Part shown: in pieces, positions 1 to 11,569 of the stretch
Numbering within the stretch: the stretch's first letter is position 1
How the letters are laid out: every line of letters begins with the position of its first letter
Assembly (NCBI GenBank): GCA_028641055.1
Contig: CM054061.1
Location: 32,216,333-32,280,332, forward strand
Direction: 5' to 3'
Source of the DNA: Alopecurus myosuroides
Lineage: Eukaryota; Streptophyta; Magnoliopsida; Poales; Poaceae
Length of the DNA stretch: 64,000 nt
The notes under the pieces: model-generated
What the model was told of the DNA's origin: nothing
Databases searched by the model: none
The model's input: the letters and a program-made list of their open reading frames with translations, nothing else
Translations under genes and position numbers: made by a program

Positions 1-119
1 TCCGCGTGGGAGTTGGTCATTCGGCGTCTTGTTTGATGAAGAACGTCATTTTGGGTTTTTTTTTCTAAATACAAAAAAGAGCCCCAGTTCCATTAAAAAT
101 GTGACCAAAGTGTGACGGG

Positions 120-470
120 GTTTAGTGAACTGGAACCAATTGAGCACTTGTTATTTTGGAAAGTTGTTTCTGATATATCTTTGGTAATTAGGCTGGATCT
201 GGCTACATGTCTATAGCTAGGTTCTGGGTCTCAAATAAAAGGCATTCTGCTCTAAAAACAATTTGTGCTGCCGTACTATGGAGTATTTGGAAGCACTGCA
301 ATGCCTTAATTTTTTATAACCAGACTTGGCTTTGCATGAAACATGTCTGGTGGCTTAATACTCAAGAAATGGCGACTTCTCTTCAAGCAGTCCATGTTTT
401 CGGAAATCGACGGATTTTCCCTGCTGTTAGTGAAGATTCTCAGAGAAATGCCTGCTCTCCTGGGGAGTGA
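120..470 (+). pseudogene. LINE (non-LTR retrotransposon) C-terminal remnant, zf-RVT region
   Basis: The plus-strand frame from about 207 contains a run of the type ICAAVLWSIWKHCNALIF, the A-x-LWxxWKxxN-x-x-x-F signature that follows the zinc-binding reverse-transcriptase tail (zf-RVT) in plant L1-type elements. Upstream, around 140-200, a frame reading LEHLLFWKVVSDIS fits the usual 'EHLFF-C' stretch before it. There is no catalytic reverse transcriptase in the window, so this is a 5'-truncated or decayed copy entering from the left edge. The frame closes at 470. I am fairly sure of the family type and do not assign a named element. Confidence 0.6.
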
Positions 471-1399
471 GTGACCAGGTCGCTCACCCCGGCACCTGCG
501 GCCCCACCAAGCTGCACGCAAAGCTTTGTGTTCTCACCAATGACTGGGGGAAACCGTCGCTTCCATCTGAAGTGCTGCCGCCCCAGGAAACAGAAGCCAA
601 GCTGCTGGAGATCTTTGAATGCCGCAGTGCTTTGTGGTAGTGGGTTTCATGCCCTCCTCGCGTGCTTACTTTTGAACATTTGGTAGCTCTTATTGAGAAT
701 GTTTATCGTGAAAAACCTGTAGCTTTGTGAAGGTTACGCAGCGGAGGGAAAGACCGGTTCATCAGAGAAAGAAATAGCTTTCGTTGGTTAGCCTTTCCGG
801 CCATGCTCGGTTTGGAAGAAACTTTTGTCTGTTTGAAAACTAATTTCATGATTCTACGTATACAGCACTCGTCACCACACCAACTGAAGATGAGCATCTG
901 GTATCTGGGATCATTTAAAAGTAGCCGTGTAAGCCTTTTTAGCTGCTAAAATGTCTTACATTTTGCAACGGAGGGAGTAGAACCCTGTAGACTAACTTGT
1001 TGAAACAGTTTGCATAAACACTCTGGCAGCAGGAACAGCTCAGTCCTAGGTTTAAGACCAGGAAACTTGCCGCCACACATAAAAATAGAATAGTGCAAGT
1101 ACCAACAACGCACATACACACACTGATTCCATATGCAAGTTAAGCTTCTTTTATGATATATAAGACTGGAGAGTCCCAGATTTCATTTCATTCATTAGAC
1201 GAAACTACGATAGTGCCATTAAAATACTCCCAACGTACTCACCAACATAGGTTTTTCAGAACACTACTGACTCCTCTACATCGATAACCCGTCTCCAACA
1301 CTCCCCACCAACTCAGAAGTTCCCCCAAAATCCATGACCAAATCCTCGCTACGGGGTATTAATTGAGAAGATGGAAAGGGTGTAGATGAAAGTTTCCCT
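471..1399. other. Unassigned flank and probable 3' UTR of the SKP1 gene
   Basis: I see no convincing gene here. The first 200 bases may continue the LINE tail. About 1140-1399 lies directly downstream of the minus-strand SKP1 stop and is the natural place for its 3' UTR. Short frames in this stretch show no family signature. Confidence 0.4.
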
Positions 1400-3756
1400 C
1401 TACTCGAACGCCCACTGGTTCTCCCTGCGGATCTCCTCCTCCTCCTCAGGCGTGAAGTCGTTCTTGATGTTGAAGGTCTTGCGGATCTCCTCCGGGGTCT
1501 TGCCCTTGATCATGTCAGCAACAGTCTGGCAGGTGAGGTCCAGCAAGCCTTTGATGTTCAGGTAGTTTGCAGCCTGCAAAAGGTGCAAGAGATAATTAGA
1601 TAAACTGATCAATGGATGTTGATTCAACACTTAAAAGAAAAAGAGAACTGTGACAAAACAAATCAATAGCAGATACTACCAAATACAGCTCTTACAGGAA
1701 ATAAGATTAACAGAACAAATCCAAATACACAATATAACGAGAAATCAATCAGACAAATCACAAATTAGCACTAGCGATAGAAATTCATGTATGGATTCAA
1801 CTTTTATGTATAGAAGACAACATTAACTTCAGACAAGATGAGAGTTCTGCACTAGCTATGGATACTCATCAATGGATTCAGATGGTGAGCAATGGACATG
1901 CATTTGCAATCATCATCATCTGGTAATTTAGATGTCACTAACACAATGTACAGTCAGCTAATAGTGGAAACAAGAACGTATAAGTAGTCCGTGCATCAAT
2001 AGTGGAATCTACAAGGTTAGAGATGAGCTAACAAGACGATACTCCCTATGTCTCTAATTACAAGACATCCAAGCAGTTCATTTAAACTGCTAGGCTGTCT
2101 TATTATTAGGATGTCTTATAGTGAGTTGCAAACATCAGTGATATATATGCAAGTGTAACCACACAACAGCACCATATACTTCTTGTGTGGATAGGTTATC
2201 ATTGTATCGTGTCACGGATGTTGATTCAAAGGCCCAACCCCACTTATCTTAAAAGAAAAAGAGATAGCTGTGACAAAACACCAAAAGTTAAAGAGCACAT
2301 ACAATCAAATACTACTCTTACAGGAAACAATATTAACCAAACAAATGCAGAGCTAATACCAATACTAAGTACACAAACAAACAATCTTTAAGAGAAGATA
2401 AAAAACAAGCAATGTCATAGAATCTCGCGTATATGGTGAGCACCACAACTTAACACACACAAAATTCCTTCAGACAAGATTGGAGTTTTGCACTGGCCCT
2501 GGAAACTAAAGGATGGATTCAGATGGTGAACACAATAAACAGTCAACTAATGGTGGTTACAAGAACATATCCATAGGTCACATGCATCAATAGTGGCATC
2601 TACAAGTTTAGAGATGAGCTAATAAGACAATACTCCCTCTGTCCCTAATCATAAGACGTCCTGGCAGTTTAAATTGAACTGCTTTGATGTCTTATAATTA
2701 GGGACAGAAGGAGTAGAAAGGAGAGTTGCAGACATCAGTGGTATATATATGCAAGCATAAGCACAAGACAGCAAAGAATACAAGTGCCATAATAACAATG
2801 CATCAAGGGACATTTTGATACATCTAAGAAGTCAAGTTGGATAAAAAGCAAGTATTTTCATCTTAGGGTTAACACCACGCTCTAGGGTCTTAGTTATGAG
2901 CAAAGAATACAAATCTTAACATGGTTTACTTGGTTAGGCGGATGATAAATACAGAATACAGAAATAACAGAGCTAGAAGCATCGGTGATACATGGAGCGT
3001 AATCAAAGACAACACCATATGTTTCCTGTTGCGTGGGTATATACTAGATTATCATCGCATCGTGCAAATAAGTAGGCACCAAAGAGTAAACTTTGACTAG
3101 GGTATCATCGCATCATGCAAATAGGTAGGCACCAAAGAGTAAACTTTGACTAGGGTAGACCAACGCTACGGCTCAAACCCTAATAATCTAACAAGATTTG
3201 GGACCTCAAGCAGATGGAATCGCGAGATGACACCTCCCCAAGTCACGAACTTATCTAATCATACCAGGCGACTACGTAAAGTAACCTAATCTAATCCAAT
3301 CGAATCGGGCATGAGCCAGATCTGAAATAGAACAATCTCGAATCGGTCGAGAAATAGATCTAGGAGGAAGAGAGGACGGGATTCGAGGGTAGCTACCAGG
3401 ATGAGGTCGAAGAGGGTGGCCTGGTCGACCTTGACGAACTCGGCGTCCCAGTTCTTGAGGTCCTCGGCGGGCGCGGGCGGGGTCGACGAGCTGTCCGCGG
3501 CGGCGGCGGCGGTGGAGGCGGCGGCTCCGTCGGCCGGCTTACCTCCTGCAGCCAGGACGTGCTTGTTGCAGTACTCGATGACCTTGGAGAGGATCTTGGA
3601 GTTGACGTTGGGGAGCGGGATGCCGTTGTCGGCGCAGTCATCCTCGATCATGTGGCGGATCGTCTGCGACTCCATGGCCACCGCCTCCTCCACCTCGAAC
3701 ACCTCGCCGTCCGAGGACTTGAGCGTGATCATCTTCTTCTCGCCGTCGGCCGCCAT
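1400..3756 (-). CDS. SKP1-like protein, SCF ubiquitin ligase adaptor (two exons)
   Basis: Exon 1 is 3756-3397 and exon 2 is 1573-1400, joined in phase 0 through a GT-AG intron (donor GTAGCT at 3396, acceptor TTTTGCAG ending at 1574), giving 177 residues. Residues about 7-70 are the BTB/POZ-like Skp1 fold ([19 protein letters not shown], then [18 protein letters not shown]). An Ala/Ser/Pro-rich linker (about 73-97) follows, as in grass paralogues. The C-terminal Skp1 dimerisation and F-box-binding region then runs [41 protein letters not shown], and ends in the diagnostic WAFE. SKP1 links CUL1 to F-box proteins in SCF E3 ligases in nucleus and cytosol. The start is the first ATG after a TATA-like box, in a GGCGGCC-rich context. 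Nothing is broken. It is the only clear host gene here; rice OSK1/Arabidopsis ASK1 type by general similarity. Confidence 0.95.
2042..2123. mobile_element. Degenerate Stowaway-like MITE (copy 1)
   Basis: Starts TA|CTCCCTATGTCTCTAATTACAAGACAT after a TA dinucleotide and ends near ATGTCTTATA without the matching terminal repeat. It sits at the same relative position as the intact copy at 2633-2713, so it was duplicated with its flanks and has since decayed. Confidence 0.6.
2633..2713. mobile_element. Stowaway-type MITE (81 bp) with TA duplication
   Basis: The left end CTCCCTCTGTCCCTAATCATAAGAC is mirrored by the right end TGTCTTATAATTAGGGACAGAAGGAG, a near-perfect inverted repeat. TA flanks both sides (2631-2632 and 2714-2715), the Tc1/Mariner target. 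It has no coding capacity. This is the classic grass Stowaway arrangement. Confidence 0.9.
3050..3155. repeat. Two-copy 53-bp tandem repeat in the SKP1 intron
   Basis: Units 3050-3102 and 3103-3155 both begin TATCATCGCATC and end GACTAGGG, with two visible differences (CGTGC/CATGC and AAATAAG/AAATAGG). The repeat lies just inside the donor end of the intron. Confidence 0.85.
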
Positions 3757-4011
3757 GGATCGAGATTGGGGTTGGGGGATTTCGGCGGTGTGAAGGAAAA
3801 CCTAGCGAGACGGCGGCTAGACGAGCTGGGTTGGGGTACGGGAGAGGGAGGGGGCTCCGTTATTTAAGGCCGCGCCACCGAACCGGGTTTTTTTCTGATG
3901 AAACCGAACCGACCCGAACTCGTTTCAGCTTCCCACGACTCGATCAAAACGTAGGCATACCCCTCCTTGCTCTCTCCTAGCGCCCGAGATGTCTCCCGAG
4001 GAACCGGGCCA
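3757..4011 (-). promoter_or_regulatory. SKP1 core promoter and 5' UTR
   Basis: On the minus strand a TATA-like TTAAATAA lies at 3867-3860, about 104 bp upstream of the ATG, which implies a 5' UTR of roughly 70-75 nt. The stretch between contains purine/pyrimidine-rich sequence typical of grass 5' UTRs. The promoter is only about 150 bp deep before the hAT insertion at 4020. Confidence 0.5.
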
Positions 4012-4019
4012 ATCCCGAG

Positions 4020-4912
4020 CAGGGCCGGGCCCAGAGAATCTAGGGCATGTGCCAAAATCTGAAACGGACCCTATTTCAAATGAAAATTAAACTAAGAAAC
4101 AATTTTAATGTATATATGCTTTATATAAAAAAAAATTGAGTACCATACCTATTGTTTAACTCCAAGTTGCATAATGTTTTTTTTTATATCTAGTTGCATA
4201 ATGTTTAACTACCCATCAAACATCATTATCTTTTTTGTGCTCATTCAGTGATATCGTCCTAATCAATCTACTTTAACATTAAATCGTGTTCTTTCTCTTT
4301 TCTCGTAGGCTTCTTGGCACCGGATTCATGTTTCCCCACGATGACTTAATCTTTATTCCTAAAATATACTAGGATACACACGCGAATAAAATAAATTTGG
4401 AGTATTGGAGATTAAATAAATAAAATATGACTATTACAGATTAAAATGAAATATTTTTTACCTTTGGCAATAAGATAAACTTTCTAGCTCACCTAATCTA
4501 TAAGACGATTCTCGACCAAGTTGGCCAGAACCAATTATCCCTGCGAAATCGCTAGGTCGCGTCTAGGCCATGGTCGTCCTATAGACAGGGGCGGGAATCA
4601 GAAGACCAGTGGCGGGAATCAATGTTGTTGTCGAATTTGGAACGCCGTTGCTTCTTCCCGTCAATATCAAGAGGCAGGGACGGAAATCAGTGTCGATGTC
4701 GTTAGGGAGTTTTACTGCCCGAAGTCTGACAGGGACACCCAGGGAAAAGTCTTTTTTATTTGAGTCACACGTCTAGGCGAGCGAGCTATGTGTTTGCTAG
4801 TTGGTCGCTCGATCATGTACACCGTAGACATAAAATAATATTTTTTGGGCCCCTAAAAATTTGTGGGCCTTGTGCAGTCGGCACTTTTGGCACAACTATA
4901 GGCCTGGCCTTG
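4020..4912. mobile_element. Non-autonomous hAT element (893 bp) with 8-bp TSD
   Basis: The left end CAGGGCCGGGCC and the reverse complement of the right end CAAGGCCAGGCC match at 10 of 12 positions, the CAGGGCCGGCC-type terminus of plant hAT elements. The subterminal GGGCCC...TTTGTGGGCCTTGTGC is also typical. The flanks are a perfect 8-bp duplication ATCCCGAG at 4012-4019 and 4913-4920. No transposase is visible inside; short frames at 4521-4763 and 4760 onward are not recognisable. The element is a deletion derivative that needs an autonomous partner. Confidence 0.88.
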
Positions 4913-5239
4913 ATCCCGAGCCCCTTCCGACGGAGTGGACGGTTGGAGATGGCGGAGGAGAGGTATAAAAGATGTGATGTATATAGTAGTAGTAGGTCCA
5001 AAGTTCAAGTTTGTTCTTCCTACGTGGGGTCTGACGTAATGTCGAGGGAACTCCATTGGTTGGCGCGTCCAAGGTGCTCCCGGCTACTGGTGGTTGCTCT
5101 CATTTTTTTTGTGCCCCGATGGTCGGGGCCGTGCCTGGAGAGGAAGGTAGTTGTGGCCTCTTCCATGGATGACCTCGAAGGCGACCCTCCAGATCTCACG
5201 GTCGCGACCGGTGGCTTTGACGTGGGTGTTTGTGATGCT
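4913..5239 (+). other. Possible interrupted transcription unit (TATA box, ORF with hydrophobic N-terminus)
   Basis: GGTATAAAAG at about 4963-4971 is a good TATA box facing right. Downstream, an ATG at 5039 opens a frame whose start is basic, then hydrophobic (RLLVVALIFFVP), signal-peptide-like, and runs open to the insertion point of G1 at 5239. The same frame stays open for a further 47 codons on the far side of the insertion (33893-34033). I do not recognise the product. It may be a broken low-copy gene or a chance frame. Confidence 0.3.
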
Positions 5240-6838
5240 TGATACGTCATAAACGTATTCTTAATTTCTGATATTTCATATTGTTTTCATGTTATTTCCT
5301 ACATGTTTGTTATATACTTTATGTCATTTTTATCGATTTTTGGGGCTAACATATTGATAAGATTCCATAGAGTCGGTTCCCTGTTTTCTTTTTTTTTCAG
5401 AAAAGTTGTTCTCGAAATATTCGCGAAATTGGAAAATTCGAAACCCGTAAGTCTTAGAAACCCCGAAGGTTCCAAGGAGTCTCGAAGAGGCCCGGAGAGG
5501 GGCCACAGGGGGCCACACCATAGGGAGCCCCCCCGGGCCACGCCATGGGGTGGTGTGGGGCCCCCGGGCATCTATCGCCATCGCCCTTTCGCCTATTTAT
5601 CCCCCCCCCCCGATATGTGAACTTTAAAAATATACCACTTTTTCCCGAGAAACACCCGAGGCCACCGTCATCGTCATCCCGAGATCGGGAGGGTTCTAGA
5701 GCTCTCCCCGGCACCCTGCCGAGAGGGAAATTCATCACCGGAGGGGTCTACACCACCATGCCCTCCTCCGAAGTGATGCGTGAGTAGTTCATCCCTAAAC
5801 TACGGGTCCATAGCAGTAGCTAGATGGTTGTATCCTCCACTTTATTCCTCATGTTTAGATCTCGTGAGCTGCCTACATGATCGAGGTCATCTTTATGTAA
5901 TGCTATATGTTGTGTTTGCTGGGATCCGATGAATGTTGAATGTTTTGTCTTACGATTATCAATCTATCATGTTATTTTCATGCATATGTTATTTATGATC
6001 TTGCATGCTCTCCGTTATTAGTAGATGCTCTGGTCAAGTAGATGCTAGTAACTCCAAGAGGGAGTATTCATGCTCGTAGTGGGTTCATGCCTCCTTTACA
6101 TCTGTGCTCGAGTGACAGAAACGTGACATATGGAGGATGTGATGTTGCCATTAGAGAGAAAACAATGATGTTTACTTCGTTTACATTGTTTACATTACAC
6201 ACTTTGCTTACTGCAATTATCTGTTGCTTGCAAATTAATACCCAACGTTGTTCGAATGATATTCGGAGAGTGGATTATTAGTCATAGATGTAGTTGGATG
6301 ACGGTCTATGTATCTTATTGTAATGCTCGCATGAATCACATAGTAATCCTTATGTCTTGCATATGCACTACGGTGCAGTCTTCATTTCTGTCAATTGCCC
6401 AACTGTAATTTGTTCACCACACATGTTATTTATCTTCTATGGAGATACACCACTAGTAAACTGTGAACCCCGGTCCATTTTCTCATACTGATAATACAAC
6501 TACTGCAATTACTGTTTTCACACTGTTGCTACTGTTTTCATATTCTTCTCATACTATTTTCCACACATACGTTTAATCTCTTTGTGCTCAGCAAAACTGG
6601 TGAGATTGACAACCTCACTGCTTCATTGTGGCAAAGTGATTTGATTGTATTGTGTAGGTTCCACGTTGCTGCTGAACCGGTAGTGCGCCTTACCATCTCA
6701 ACTTCATCAAACTTCTGGAGTTACTTCTTCCTCCTACTGGTCAATTCAACCTTGGTTTCTTTCTGAGGGAAACTTGTTGTTGCACTCTTCATACCTTCCT
6801 CTTGGGATCTTCCAACGAACGTGTGTTCACACGCATCA
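5240..6838 (+). repeat. G1 5' LTR
   Basis: A 1599-bp LTR beginning TGATACGTCA and ending CGCATCA. Homopolymer runs and many substitutions separate it from the 3' copy. Related LTRs occur at 32296, 36176 (reversed), 39529 and 42917 (reversed) in this window. Confidence 0.9.
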
Positions 6839-6848
6839 AGCAATTTTC

Positions 6849-6866
6849 TGGCGCCGTTGCCGGGGA
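6849..6866 (+). other. G1 primer binding site (tRNA-Asp type)
   Basis: TGGCGCCGTTGCCGGGGA lies 10 bp after the LTR end and is an 18-nt perfect complement of the 3' end of plant tRNA-Asp, as used by Athila-lineage gypsy elements. Confidence 0.9.
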
Positions 6867-6878
6867 GGAAGAGAATTT

Positions 6879-9800
6879 TGTAACACCCGAGGGATTTTCC
6901 CCTAATAAAATATGTTGCTTGTTTTTCTTTTCTTTGCATAACATGGCATAATGCATCATTATTCATTTAAAACTTGCAATCAAATTAAATTTCATCAAGT
7001 CCAATTTTCTAAAACTTTCTGGAATTTGTTTGGTGCATAAAAACTATTTTTAATTGTGCCTAACCAATTTCTGGAAAAAAAAGGTTTTAAGAGGGAGAGA
7101 GAGCGAGCCCAGCCGGCCAGGCCCAAAAGGCCCAGCCAGCCTCCACCGAAACCCTAGCCCTCCCCTCCCGTTTTTCTATTCCTACCCCTGCCTTCTTGCA
7201 GCCGCCCCCTTCTACTTTCTCCTTATCTCCCTCAGGTCCCTCCACTCCCTCTCAGAACACACGCACACACGCAAGGGGATCGCTCGATCCCCCTCCTTGT
7301 TTCTGTATCCTAGCTCGAGCGCCGGCCGCTCCTCTCCATGTTCCCTCCCCTCCTCTGCCTGATGCCCTCCTCCTAGGCTGAGGTCGACCATGGACGGCTG
7401 CACCTCAAGCCACACTCGACGCCCGTCCCTGTCTCCGAGAACCGCCAAGGCCGGCGACCTCCTCGCGCAGTGCGCCGCCGCCTCCTTCCTCCTCTGGCTG
7501 GCGAGGCCGTGCGCCTCGTTTCCCTCTCACCGGCCGCGATGGTGAGCCGCCGACGTTCTCAGGCGCAAGGGCGCCATCGTCCTCCCTACCTCGGCTCCTC
7601 CTGCTCGCGCGGTTGCGCGCCGCCTCGAAAACTCCACTGCCCCGCCGATGGAGCTTCCCCTCTAGCAGCCACCGGTCCGTGGCCCTGGTCCGCGCTGCCT
7701 CGACGTCACAGCCTCCTTCTCGTGCGTGGTTGCGCGCCCATGCTCCGTTCTTTTCGTGGACGCGTCGTCCGCCTCCTCGCATACGGTTGTGCGGAGTTGC
7801 TGCCACCGATCTCGCGGACCAGAACTTCTACCAGGTGTTTGTTGCAAGTTCCGCGAGAGGCTTAGTGTCTCCCACGTTCGTGACTCTGCTTTCCTCCTCG
7901 GTAACACAATCGGAGACGATGTTGGATGCAAAGACCGCCATCGACCCTGTGCTCGTGACTCCATGACAAGATCCACATCAGACCCGTACCTCTACGATAT
8001 CGCCAAGGTCCTCGACAGGAATCCGGACTTGTGAACATTGGAACGTCGAGTTCTTCCCCGACCCGTACCTCATCGACAAGATCTTCTCTGACAAGTACCG
8101 CTACATCGAGCTACATCGAACCGTGAACGACCACTATCTCCACCGTATCTGTTTTGCGTTGGCCGTTTTGCGTTGGCCGCCTTCGTGCGTGTCCGGGAGA
8201 CGATGTCGTGAACCCCAAGACCCGAACCGCCAAGTTCGGAGATGATGATGGCGCGATTCCGCCACAACTACCTCGACTCCGGACGCGAACAACTACTACC
8301 ACTACGGAACGAGTACGAATGCTTCCTTGACGTCGGCTACTTTCTCTACGCACCAACGACACCGGCGTTATCCGAAGGTCTTCTTTTCCAACGTGCGAAC
8401 CCGAACCTACCCTATACCTATATGCCCTATTTTCTTAAAGGTCACCTATGTTTTAAATGCCATCTCATTCATCATGTTGCATTGCATCTTGCGGGTGCGG
8501 GTAATAGTAATATCATCTAATAATTAAATATGGAATAAGTTGGGGTAATTAAATATTGTGCCCTATTCCATTTAATCTTGTGTACCTCACTATATTTTGT
8601 TCTCCATGTTAAACAACATTTAATTTGATGGTTAGCTAAATAATTTGAACATTCTAAATTAATTGTTGGGACTCCGGTTCCGATTAAATTGTCTAAATTG
8701 CATTTTGCGTTGCATCTCGCATGTCATGCATATAAAATTAGGTCCATGTTGGATCTTTGCCGTAGTAGTAATTGGTTGCATCCGATGTTTCTTCTAGCAC
8801 TTGCTTCTTCGCGGATAGGACGTTGAGATGATGTGAGCAACGACAAGTTCTGCTACCTCTACTTGCTGGATCTCAGGCAAGTATACTCACTTGCTACCTA
8901 TGTTGCCTTTCCTCACTTGTTACCGATTCTTTCCGTTGTCTTTATGCTAGCCTAGTATTTTCGATGCTTGTGTTCCGATCCCATCATATGTTTATCCTGC
9001 TGCCACGATATTGCCTTACCTCCACACCTATAACCCTGTTGTTTGTTGGCCTGTGTCGTACTAGCATGCTTAGATTTGTTTGCGCCCGAGTCTTGTTGTC
9101 CTTTGTCGTATCACCTATTTAGTCGATAGTTGGCTTTCAATTCAATCAACAACATGTTAATGTTTTGGGTAATAATAATTTGATGATAAGGCACCGGCAG
9201 GAGGCCCGGCGTGGTTTTGAGGCCTGCTAGTGTCGAACTTAATTAGGAAAAGGGTCTTGTCCTCCGATCCATGATGAGCGCACTAACCGCATGTGGGAAG
9301 CGTGTATGGGCGCCCCCCGCAATTCTGATTCGATTCGCATCTCGTCCAAATCGCCACACTTAGTTCGGGCTTTCCATTTGATGCATGCATATGCAGGTGC
9401 GAACCCTTGGCGCCAGGGTGGAACTTTTGTAGTCGGCATTTAGGGCGGCGTGGTCTTAGAGTGCTATGAGGGTCCCCCTTTTCTTCGTCGGGGCTCGATT
9501 AGCCGCGCACGCACAGCACGTGGTTCTTTGGGCTTGATGCGAAGAAGAGTTGGGTTGTGTTGAGTGCCTCGCTTGGTGGAAGTGCATTTCCATCTGGCGG
9601 GTCATTCTTACGTGTACGGCCAAATTGGTGCATCCCTGCAGGGTTAATCTTCTCGAGAAGCCGTGTTGTCCGCGGTTATGGATGACTTGGTGAAAGTGCT
9701 GGCTAACAAGTACTCAGACAACTTACACTTAACGATGATAACTTGACTAGTAATATAGATTATCTCCACCATAAAAATGAATGTCACCTTAATCAACAGT

Positions 9801-10456
9801 GTGAGTTTCCTTGGGTTGCTTCCTTAGTAGGGGGTAACACTGGATGGGTATTGTTTGGTGAGTAGTTGTAGTTGGTTATGATATGCTCTCTTATCCCTTT
9901 CTATTAGCGGGAAGTTGTAGCGCGTCTCGTTAGTTGTTAGTGCAGCCCGCTGCCGCTTCGTTGCAATAATCCCTTCCTTCCGTTGTACCCAAAGTATTTG
10001 TATCTTGTGATGATTGGTTACGCTGGTATCTTGTGAGTATGGTTTATCCATTTGCCAGTACTTAATAGTACTGACCCACGAATCCATTTCGTGGCTGCAT
10101 ATTCCACATTGCAGTCAACAGGTTTGAAGTCTGACGACGTTAGCTTGGTAATCCCTCTGGCTTGGGCTGGGCAGGGATTGGACGCCATCGGTTATCTTCA
10201 GGACTCTTAGTCCTATTTGTCTCTTGTCCGTAGTCAGACGCTATGTTGTTTCTTCCGCTGTTATTTGGATCTTTGTATTGTATCAGTGGTATCCTTGACT
10301 CGTTTGAGTCGTCTTGTACATACCCCCTCTGTTGTTGTGGTGGATTATTCGTGAACTGTTGTAATGTTATCACAAGTGGCAACCTGAAATCGGTTATTAT
10401 GCGGATTTGGGTGGAAATGCCGAAATCTGCATAGTGCCCGATCCCGGGGCGTCACA
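6879..10456 (+). mobile_element. S1: 3.58-kb solo LTR inside the G1 leader
   Basis: The element begins TGTAACACCCGAGG and ends GGGGCGTCACA, with perfect 5-bp duplications AATTT at 6874-6878 and 10457-10461. Removing it restores the expected leader GAGAATTTCTGC. Its right part resembles the L1 LTRs: it shares GGCACCGGCAGGAGG...GGCCTGCTAGTGTCGA and the GCCCGATCCCGGGGCGTCACA terminus. The left GC-rich part (7100-8300) has several long frames on both strands with proline/arginine-rich composition and no family signature; I treat these as composition artefacts. There is only one LTR copy and no internal domain, so this is a solo LTR left by LTR-LTR recombination. Confidence 0.88.
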
Positions 10457-10605
10457 AATTTCTGCAAGGGGAGTCTCTCACTTCCAATCTCTTTACTTTG
10501 TTATTGTTTTTTTTTATATCTTGTTTGCTTCTCTTTATCAAAAACACACACAAAAATAGTTCTTATTCTGGTTGTAGTATGTATCTTGTTTCTAGTCTTG
10601 CTAAA

Positions 10606-11569
10606 ATGAATAATCCTGAGAATAGTAAGTTGTGTGACTTTACTAGCACCAACAACAATGATTTTATTAGCACAGTTATTGCTCCACCTGCTCCTCCTGC
10701 TGATTTTTATGAGATTAAGTTTGCACTATTAAATCTTGTTATGAGAGAGCAATTTTCTGATATTAGTGCTGATGATGCTGCCGCCCATCTTAATAATTTT
10801 GTTTAACTATGTGAGATGCAAAAATATAAAGATGTAGATGGAGATATTATTAAACTGAAATTGTTTCCTTTCTTGTCGAGAGGAAGACTAAAGAATGGTT
10901 GCTATCTTTGCCTATAAATAGTATTGATTCTTGGACTAAGTGTAAAGATACTTTCATTGGAAAATATTATCCTCCTGCTAAGATTATATCTTTAAGAAGT
11001 AGCATTATGAATTTTAAGCAACTTGATAATGAGCATGTTGCTAAAGCTTGAGAAAGAATAAAATCTTCATTAGAGAATTTTCCCACTCATGGACTGACTA
11101 CTTGGATGATCATCCAAACCATTTATGCAGGACTGAATTTTTCTTCAATAAACCTTCTGGATTCAGCTGCTGGAGGTACCTTTATGTCCATGACCTTGGG
11201 GGAAACAAAAAAGCTTCTTGATAATATGATGGTGAATTATTCTGAATGGCACACTAAGAGAGCTACAACCGGTAAGAAAGTAAATTATGTTGAAGAAACC
11301 TCCTCTTTGAGTGATAGACTTGATGTTATTATGTCTATGATTGTGATGGTCATGCTCCTGTTGATCCAAACAATGTTCCTTTAGCCTCTTTGGTTGCTCA
11401 AGAATAGCATGTTGATGTGAACTTCATTAAAAATAATAATTTCAACAACAATGCTTATAGGAATAATTTTGGTAGCACTAATTATAGGTCATATCCTCCT
11501 AATAATAATATTCTTATGGTAATTCTTACAACAGCAGCAAAAGTGTACCCTCTGATCTTGAGAACATGA
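10606..11569 (+). pseudogene. G1 gag, 5' part (frameshifted)
   Basis: The ATG at 10606 opens a gag frame reading EIKFALLNLVMREQFSDIS, which stops at about 10803. Further gag pieces continue in shifted frames (LCEMQKYKDVDGDIIKLK; GLTTWMIIQTIYAGLNFSS; LLDSAAGGTFMS; YSEWHTKRATTGKK) until T1 cuts it at 11569. The same protein is seen in G2 at 41610-42720, which shows the expected continuous order. Several stops and frameshifts make it non-functional. The gag would package element RNA into particles. Confidence 0.85.

Larger units (their letters stand above)
1612..2770. repeat. Diverged tandem duplication inside the SKP1 intron
   Basis: Two intronic blocks, about 1612-2170 and 2216-2770, share a colinear series of matches: GATGTTGATTCAA, AAAAGAAAAAGAGA-GTGACAAAACA, CTTACAGGAAA, GATGGATTCAGATGGTGA, TGCATCAATAGTGG, GAGATGAGCTAA, the same MITE, and AGTTGCA-ACATCAGTG. 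The copies differ by many substitutions and indels, so the duplication is old. A third, shorter match to the copy-1 end (ACACCATAT...TTATCAT) lies near 3010-3065. Confidence 0.75.

Noticed and set aside
3393..3867. Long frames on both strands over SKP1 exon 1
   Set aside because: Shadows of the GC-rich, Ala-rich SKP1 coding sequence. Only the frame with the Skp1 fold and correct splice sites is supported.
7100..8400. Several Pro/Arg/Ser-rich frames in S1
   Set aside because: Overlapping frames on both strands in GC-rich LTR sequence, with no domain signature, splice logic or start context. Composition artefact.
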